Assembly (NCBI GenBank): GCA_963700105.1
Contig: CAVOWL010000006.1
Coordinates: 186,001-250,000, forward strand
From: CAVUWL01 sp963700105
Lineage (GTDB): Bacteria; Actinomycetota; Thermoleophilia; Solirubrobacterales; 70-9
Reading direction: 5' to 3'
Length of the DNA stretch: 64,000 bases
Position numbers and translations under genes: made by a program. The notes below the pieces were generated by a model, which saw only the letters and a program-made list of their open reading frames with translations, had not been told where the DNA came from and did no database searches. Positions 59,761 through 64,000 of the stretch are shown piece by piece (position 1 is the first letter of the stretch; the number at the start of each line of letters is the position of its first letter).

Positions 59761-61203
59761 TCAGCCGTTGGCTGATTTGACCGCGGCGACGCCTGTGGCC
59801 ACCCCGGCCAGCCCCAGGAGCTCGGCGACCGCGCCATCCACGTAGGCGGCGATCTGCTCGACATCGGGGACCGTCCGTTTGTCAGCGAGCAGTCCAAAGC
59901 CGATCTTTCCGTTGTAGGAGAGGATCGCGATTGCCAGGGCGTGCTGTTGGGCGAGGAAGCCGACCGGAAACAGTTCCAAGAGCTCGTGGCCCATCACGTA
60001 GAAGGGAATCTGGGGGCCGGGGAAGTTGGTCACCAAGAGATTGAAGAGGCGGGTTGAGAAATTGATCTTCGCCGTGGGGCCGAGCAGGATCGGCGGCGCG
60101 AAATCGCGGAACCAATCATTTAGGGCCCAGATCGCCTCGGCACCAAGGGGCTGCTTTGAAGCCTTGAGATCATCCATCGCCTTGGTGATGATCTGCAGCC
60201 GCTGCAGGGGGTCGGCAACGCCAACCGGGAGCGGTCCACGCATCGCGGTCAACTTGTTGCCGAGCTCGCCGTGCTCGTTTTCAGCTCTGATCGAAACCGG
60301 GACCAGCGCTTGGAGGTGGGGGACCTCTGTGCTCAGCCCCCTGTCGGTGAGCCAACCGCGTAGCGCCGTGGCCGCGACCGCCAGGCAGACGTCGTTGACG
60401 GTGCCGCCGAGCTCGTTCTTTATCGCCTTGAAGTCACTGAGATCACAACTGCGCCAACAGAACCAGCGCTCGGGGCCGATCGGGGCGTTCAGCGGCACCT
60501 TGGGCGCCGGACGGGTCAGGGCCCAGCTCACCTCCCAAACCCCAGCCGCCCCGTCTGAGGCCCGCTTGCCCGCCCGCCGCGGATTGCGGATCGCCACCCC
60601 CAACCAGCGGATCAGGCGGCGCAGCGTCTTTGCCACTCCGCGCAGTGCCTCGCCCGCCAATTCGCCCTCGCTGGGCGAAGGATGGGGGCTCCAGGGAGCC
60701 TCCTTGGCCGGGGGATCGAACTTGGGCTCGGCGTCAAAGAGCAGGATGCCGATGTCAACGGCAGAGATTCCGTCGGCCATCGCGTGATGGGTCTTATAAA
60801 TCAAGCCAAAGCGATCGCCCTCAAGGCCATCGACCAGGCAGAGCTCCCACAGCGGCTTTGAGCGATCCAGAGGCGGCGAGAGGGTGGGGCCGATCAGCTC
60901 GCGAAACTGGGCCTCGCTGCCCGGCGCCGGCAACGTCACGCGGCGGACGTGCTTTTCGATATCGAAGTTGGGATCATCGACCCAGAGCGGGCGCCCGAGG
61001 CCGAAGGGGGGGAAGGCTAGGCGCTGTCGCAGGCGCGGCAGCAGGTGCAGGCGGGCACGAATGTGGGCGAGAAACTGATCGAGGCCCGGTGCCTCACCCT
61101 CGCAGATAAAAACCGCGCCGATCGCCATGTGGGCGTTGTGGCGCTCATTGGACAGAAACGAGGTATCGAAGGAAGTCAGCCTGTCCAGGTGGCGTTGCGG
61201 CAT
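59761..61203 (-). CDS. Wax-ester synthase / diacylglycerol acyltransferase (WS/DGAT)
   Basis: 480 residues: RHLDRLTSFDTSFLSNERHNAHMAIGAVFICEG start, HVRRVTLPAPGSEAQF, the catalytic HHAMADG (139-145), NDVCLAVAATALRGWL, LVPVSIRAENEHGELGNKLTAM and the C-terminal LLVTNFPGPQIPFYVMG. Uses acyl-CoA to make wax esters or triacylglycerol at the membrane. Separate from the exported-protein operon but inside the repeated unit. Confidence 0.9.
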   Translation of the reverse strand: MPQRHLDRLTSFDTSFLSNERHNAHMAIGAVFICEGEAPGLDQFLAHIRARLHLLPRLRQRLAFPPFGLGRPLWVDDPNFDIEKHVRRVTLPAPGSEAQFRELIGPTLSPPLDRSKPLWELCLVDGLEGDRFGLIYKTHHAMADGISAVDIGILLFDAEPKFDPPAKEAPWSPHPSPSEGELAGEALRGVAKTLRRLIRWLGVAIRNPRRAGKRASDGAAGVWEVSWALTRPAPKVPLNAPIGPERWFCWRSCDLSDFKAIKNELGGTVNDVCLAVAATALRGWLTDRGLSTEVPHLQALVPVSIRAENEHGELGNKLTAMRGPLPVGVADPLQRLQIITKAMDDLKASKQPLGAEAIWALNDWFRDFAPPILLGPTAKINFSTRLFNLLVTNFPGPQIPFYVMGHELLELFPVGFLAQQHALAIAILSYNGKIGFGLLADKRTVPDVEQIAAYVDGAVAELLGLAGVATGVAAVKSANG

Positions 61204-61212
61204 TGCTGCAGC

Positions 61213-61323
61213 TTACGGCGAGTTCGCGGTCTCTCTCAAGAGCCAGACCGCAAGGCCTCGGTTGATCCGGTCTCTCCCCCCCGACCCAACCCCGCGCCTG
61301 ATCTTCTTGGCGGCCTTGATCAT
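61213..61323 (-). pseudogene. 36-codon chimeric remnant of the last lipoprotein gene
   Basis: In copy 2 the first 16 codons of the lipoprotein gene (MIKAAKKIRRGVGSGG) are fused at the unit junction to RDRINRGLAVWLLRETANSP and a stop at 61213. This is what a duplication joint would leave. It has no lipobox and cannot make the lipoprotein. Confidence 0.8.
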
Positions 61324-62000
61324 CAGGGGTTGATGGGAACTCCGGGGGCGAGGCTGGTCGGCTTCCAGGTCCCTCCCTCCTTCAGCATCAGGAAGTAGCT
61401 GGGAGGGCCTCCCTTGGGACGGAACAGGACGAAGGCCCGTGGCCCCTGGATCCGCACCCCGGTGAAGGTGCCCTTGACGGCCTTGTTCGCGGTTGGCCCG
61501 ATGTTTCGAAGCAGGGTCGGCAGCAGGGTGGCGCAGCTGTGTGCTTTGGAGTGTCCGAGTTTGAGGTATTGCTGCAGCTCTTTGCGATTTGAGCTGGCGA
61601 GCTGAGAGCAGACCGAGGCGTAGTTGGTGGCGGCGAGCGCGTGAAAGAAGGAGTGGGTCGCGCTCAAAACGGCGGCTTTTTCTGCCCCGCTTGCGGCCGA
61701 GCCGTAGGTCTGGATGCTGTTATCGGGGGAGGCAGACGTTCCCGAGGGGGTGGTCGAGGTGGAGCTGCCCTGTTGTTCGGCCGGGGTGCTCTGGGTGCCC
61801 GAGGGGGTGGTGGTGGCCGGGGTGGTGGCACCGGGGGTGGTGGTCGAGGCGGTTGATTCGGTGCTCGAGGAGCTCGAGGAGCTGCCGCAGCCGCTCACCG
61901 CGATCAGGGCAAAGGCGGCGGCGAGGAGGGGAAGGGCTCGCTTCCAGTCCCCGCCGCCAGCCAGCCTCAGCGTGCTGCGCTCAGGTGTACTTCGACGGTT
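61323..62000 (-). CDS. Lipoprotein with Ser/Thr/Pro linker (copy 2)
   Basis: Protein identical to the copy at 56024-56701, with one synonymous base change in the Ile codon near the C-terminus. Same lipobox (AVSGC), S/T-rich linker and C-terminal domain. Its downstream coupled lipoprotein is truncated here, so this is the last complete gene of the copy-2 operon. Confidence 0.7.
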   Translation of the reverse strand, partial: NRRSTPERSTLRLAGGGDWKRALPLLAAAFALIAVSGCGSSSSSSSTESTASTTTPGATTPATTTPSGTQSTPAEQQGSSTSTTPSGTSASPDNSIQTYGSAASGAEKAAVLSATHSFFHALAATNYASVCSQLASSNRKELQQYLKLGHSKAHSCATLLPTLLRNIGPTANKAVKGTFTGVRIQGPRAFVLFRPKGGPPSYFLMLKEGGTWKPTSLAPGVPINP

Positions 62001-62475
62001 CAAATCGGCAGAAGTGGAAACCGAAGCTGAGGACCTCGGCGTTGGCACTGTTGGCGTTGCTGTTGAGCTTGCTCTCCAGCTGCTGGGCCTTGTTCTTGTT
62101 GTTTGCCTTAAGCGCCTTACCCGTCTGTTCAAACAGCGAGGCCTCGGTTTTGACGTAGCCCAGCCATTTGCCCAGCCTTTCTGTATCGGCGGGGGGCTGT
62201 TCAACCGCGGCCAGTTGGGTCTCGGTGGCCTTCAGCGCCTTGGCCGCTTGGTCAAGCTGCTTGGCTGCCAAGGCGTCCTTACCCTGCTTGACCTCCGTTT
62301 TGACGTTCTTGAGGATTTTTTCGTTGGCCTTGGAGTTGGCTTCGCAGATCGGTTCCACTTTGGCCTTATAGCTTTCTGGGGTTTCTTCTGCGGCGGCCAG
62401 TGAGACGATGCTCAAAAAGAGCGCCGCCGTGAGGGCCATGGTTAGGGCTCTGATCATCTTCTTGCTCCCTCTCAT
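61981..62475 (-). CDS. Secreted helical protein, family K (copy 2)
   Basis: Identical in protein to 56682-57176: the same signal peptide, helical mature part and FGFHFCRF end. No nucleotide difference seen. Confidence 0.75.
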   Translation of the reverse strand: MRGSKKMIRALTMALTAALFLSIVSLAAAEETPESYKAKVEPICEANSKANEKILKNVKTEVKQGKDALAAKQLDQAAKALKATETQLAAVEQPPADTERLGKWLGYVKTEASLFEQTGKALKANNKNKAQQLESKLNSNANSANAEVLSFGFHFCRFEPSKYT

Positions 62476-63275
62476 GTGCCGGTGCAGGGTTTGATGATTT
62501 CACCGGAGACGCTCGTCCCGTTGGCGAAGTCAAAGGCGCCGTGGGCAAAGAGCTGCCCGGTCGGGCAGGTGGCGGTCAGCAGGTTCTCCTTCTTGCCCTT
62601 ATAGGACCACGATTTCTGGATCTTGGCCGAAAAGGCGGTCAGCGATCCCTGCCCGCCGACGATCGTCGGGATTTTGATCAGGGTCGAGGTCCCGTACTTG
62701 CCGTGGGCCTTTGAGATCACCCCGGAGGTGACGAAGGTGGTCGGCGCCGGCACGTCGGCATAGACGTGAAAGATCAGCACCGGCTTGCCGCCCTGGGGGG
62801 TGCCGTTGAAGATCAGAAGCGGGCCCTTGGCCGGAAACTCCGGCTGTTCGTTGAACTTGATCTCGGCTTCGACTTCGCCTTTGCCGACCAGCGATGGCTT
62901 GCAGGCGGCTTCGGCCGCCTGGGTGGTCGTGTTTTGCAGTTTGGTCGTGCTGCAGGTCGCCAGGCCCTTGGTATTGATCATGCCGTGCTTGTCGAATTCA
63001 AGCGCCAGCGTCGAGAGCGCCGGCGGGCGTTCTGCCGGGTTTTCGGTGTTTTTGATCGAGCCTTCGACGCTGAGGGTGATCGGGGTCGGCGTCTTCTTGG
63101 AGAGCTTTTTCGGCGAGATCCCGCCTTCGATCTTGATTTCCATTCCCCCGGCTTTGACCGTGTCGCCCATCGCGCTTGAGACGACCAGCGCGGCGAGCAC
63201 CATCACGGCGGCGCCGAGCAGAGCGACCTTTGCCCCACGGGCGCCCGAGCGGCGGCGCTTTTGACTCAAACCCAT
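62472..63275 (-). CDS. Secreted four-cysteine protein, family S (copy 2)
   Basis: Identical in protein to 57173-57976, with the same ATG and RBS after the preceding stop. No difference found. Confidence 0.8.
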   Translation of the reverse strand: MGLSQKRRRSGARGAKVALLGAAVMVLAALVVSSAMGDTVKAGGMEIKIEGGISPKKLSKKTPTPITLSVEGSIKNTENPAERPPALSTLALEFDKHGMINTKGLATCSTTKLQNTTTQAAEAACKPSLVGKGEVEAEIKFNEQPEFPAKGPLLIFNGTPQGGKPVLIFHVYADVPAPTTFVTSGVISKAHGKYGTSTLIKIPTIVGGQGSLTAFSAKIQKSWSYKGKKENLLTATCPTGQLFAHGAFDFANGTSVSGEIIKPCTGT

Positions 63276-63277
63276 CC

Positions 63278-64000
63278 CTACCCCCTTACCTTGCATTCGC
63301 GGACCAAAGTGCTGGAAACGTTAGTTCCCCCTTCGAATTCAAAGTTTGCTTTGGCGAAGGAAAACGACGCTTTGGTGAACCCCTTGGGCGCCGGACAATC
63401 GGCGCTGGCAAAGCTCTCCGTCTTGCCGTGGAAGGGGAACTGGCGCGAGAGGTCCATGTCGAAGGCCGAGATGTAGCCGTAGCCCGAGGCGATCGGCGGT
63501 AGTTTGGCGACCAGGGTGTTGCCGAACTGGCCGTGTGTTTTCTCGACCACGAATTCGAGCACGTAGGTGAGCGGCTGGGGGGCGACGCTCGATACCTGGG
63601 CGAGGATCGCCGGCTTGCCTCCCACCTTGCCGTTGAAGGCGAGCAGCCCGCCGTTGGTGGCGAAGGGGTTCTGCCCGGGCAGGGCGACGCGGGTGGTGAC
63701 GTTGCCATGGCCGACCAGGGCGGCGCCGCAGCTGCGTTTGGCGACCGCGGAGGGGACGGAGTTGAGCTTGGCCGCCGAGCAGGTCGGCAGCCCGGTCGGG
63801 TCGATCTTTCCGTACTTATTGATCGCGAGGGAGATCGTCAGCAGTTTGGGCGGAGCCGCGCCGCTGGTCGTGGTGATTTTGCCTTCCATCTGGACCGAGA
63901 CCGGCGCCGCTCCCGAGCGCGGCAGGGTGCTCGGGAAGATCCCGCCGCCGAAGTTGACGACGACGCCGTTCTTCTCAACCGGCTGGGCGCTGGCGATCGT
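63278..64000 (-). CDS. Secreted four-cysteine protein, family S, longer tail (copy 2, 5' end outside window)
   Basis: The frame is open through the right edge; the start would fall about 72 nt beyond 64000 by comparison with 58773. The visible part is identical to copy 1. A shorter start inside the window (63889) is only an internal Met. Confidence 0.8.
   Translation of the reverse strand, partial: TIASAQPVEKNGVVVNFGGGIFPSTLPRSGAAPVSVQMEGKITTTSGAAPPKLLTISLAINKYGKIDPTGLPTCSAAKLNSVPSAVAKRSCGAALVGHGNVTTRVALPGQNPFATNGGLLAFNGKVGGKPAILAQVSSVAPQPLTYVLEFVVEKTHGQFGNTLVAKLPPIASGYGYISAFDMDLSRQFPFHGKTESFASADCPAPKGFTKASFSFAKANFEFEGGTNVSSTLVRECKVRG

Larger units (their letters stand above)
55977..61275. 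repeat. 5,299-bp duplicated unit, copy 1
   Basis: The unit runs from a C7 tract at 55977-55983, inside the last lipoprotein gene, to 61275. The sequence then restarts at 61276 with the same C7 tract. Over the 2,725 bases comparable in the window I found one difference (56033 T versus 61332 G), synonymous (Ile ATA/ATC). The unit includes the exported-protein operon and the WS/DGAT gene. Confidence 0.9.
61276..64000. repeat. 5,299-bp duplicated unit, copy 2 (continues past window)
   Basis: Begins with the same C7 tract and reproduces 55977-58701 in order and orientation, with one substitution (61332). The remaining part of the unit, including the lectin-like and WS/DGAT genes, would lie beyond 64000 if the copy is full length. 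Confidence 0.9.

Noticed and set aside
1..64000. CRISPR arrays, tRNA and rRNA genes
   Set aside because: I looked for regular short direct repeats with unique spacers and for T-loop (GGTTCGA-like) and rRNA signatures on both strands and found none; a covariance search would be decisive.

Overview
The window reads as chromosomal DNA of a high-GC actinomycete, most likely class Thermoleophilia (Solirubrobacterales or a relative). I infer this from GC-rich codon use, many secreted NHL/FN3-like and 'SCPS..LC'-type repeat proteins, a wax-ester/DGAT acyltransferase, many TetR regulators, and frequent GTG/TTG starts. No rRNA, tRNA or CRISPR was seen. The left edge cuts an NHL-repeat protein gene and the right edge cuts a gene inside a duplicated block.

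Left part (1-20 kb) is accessory and decayed. It holds secreted proteins, an ECF sigma factor with small membrane proteins (2.5-3.5 kb), two head-to-head gene stumps (3.9-5.1 kb), a decaying toxin-antitoxin cluster (5.1-6.5 kb), a large NHL/FN3-like exoprotein (7.5-9.8 kb) and a broken MNT nucleotidyltransferase. An intact ECF sigma / membrane-sensor / surface-protein locus follows (10.6-14.9 kb); nearly the same promoter-like element precedes both the sigma gene and the last gene. Next come an IS3 tail, an O-methyltransferase stump and an IS110 element (14.9-16.6 kb). Four 3'-end remnants of one large exoprotein gene family are scattered through the region.

Middle part (19.6-49 kb) is mostly ordinary metabolic and regulatory genes. 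Several regulator genes carry legible operators: TetR-PPOX-flavoprotein (20.7-23.2 kb), TetR with a membrane protein (24.2-26.0 kb), an ECF41/SigJ-type sigma factor with a phytoene-desaturase-like flavoprotein and its promoter (27.1-29.3 kb), TetR with a membrane protein (31.4-32.6 kb), and MarR with an MMPL transporter (37.1-39.9 kb). Also here are an epoxide-hydrolase-like enzyme, a GH76-like glycosidase, VOC proteins, a quinone oxidoreductase, PadR and winged-helix regulators, and a fatty-acid desaturase.

Right part: at 49.8-54.8 kb an HxlR regulator faces a carotenoid-oxygenase / SnoaL-crotonase / SRPBCC-like operon, followed by a convergent FMN-dependent 2-hydroxyacid oxidase; this may be an apocarotenoid-processing locus. 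From 59.4 down to 55.4 kb (minus strand) runs a tightly coupled operon of six exported proteins, none with a known enzymatic domain. A 5,299-bp unit starting inside the last gene is repeated almost perfectly from 61,276 to the window end. Two of the exported proteins belong to a family with four conserved cysteines (C-x16-C and C-x26-C) that has five distinct members in the window; this operon and family are the best candidates for an undescribed system.
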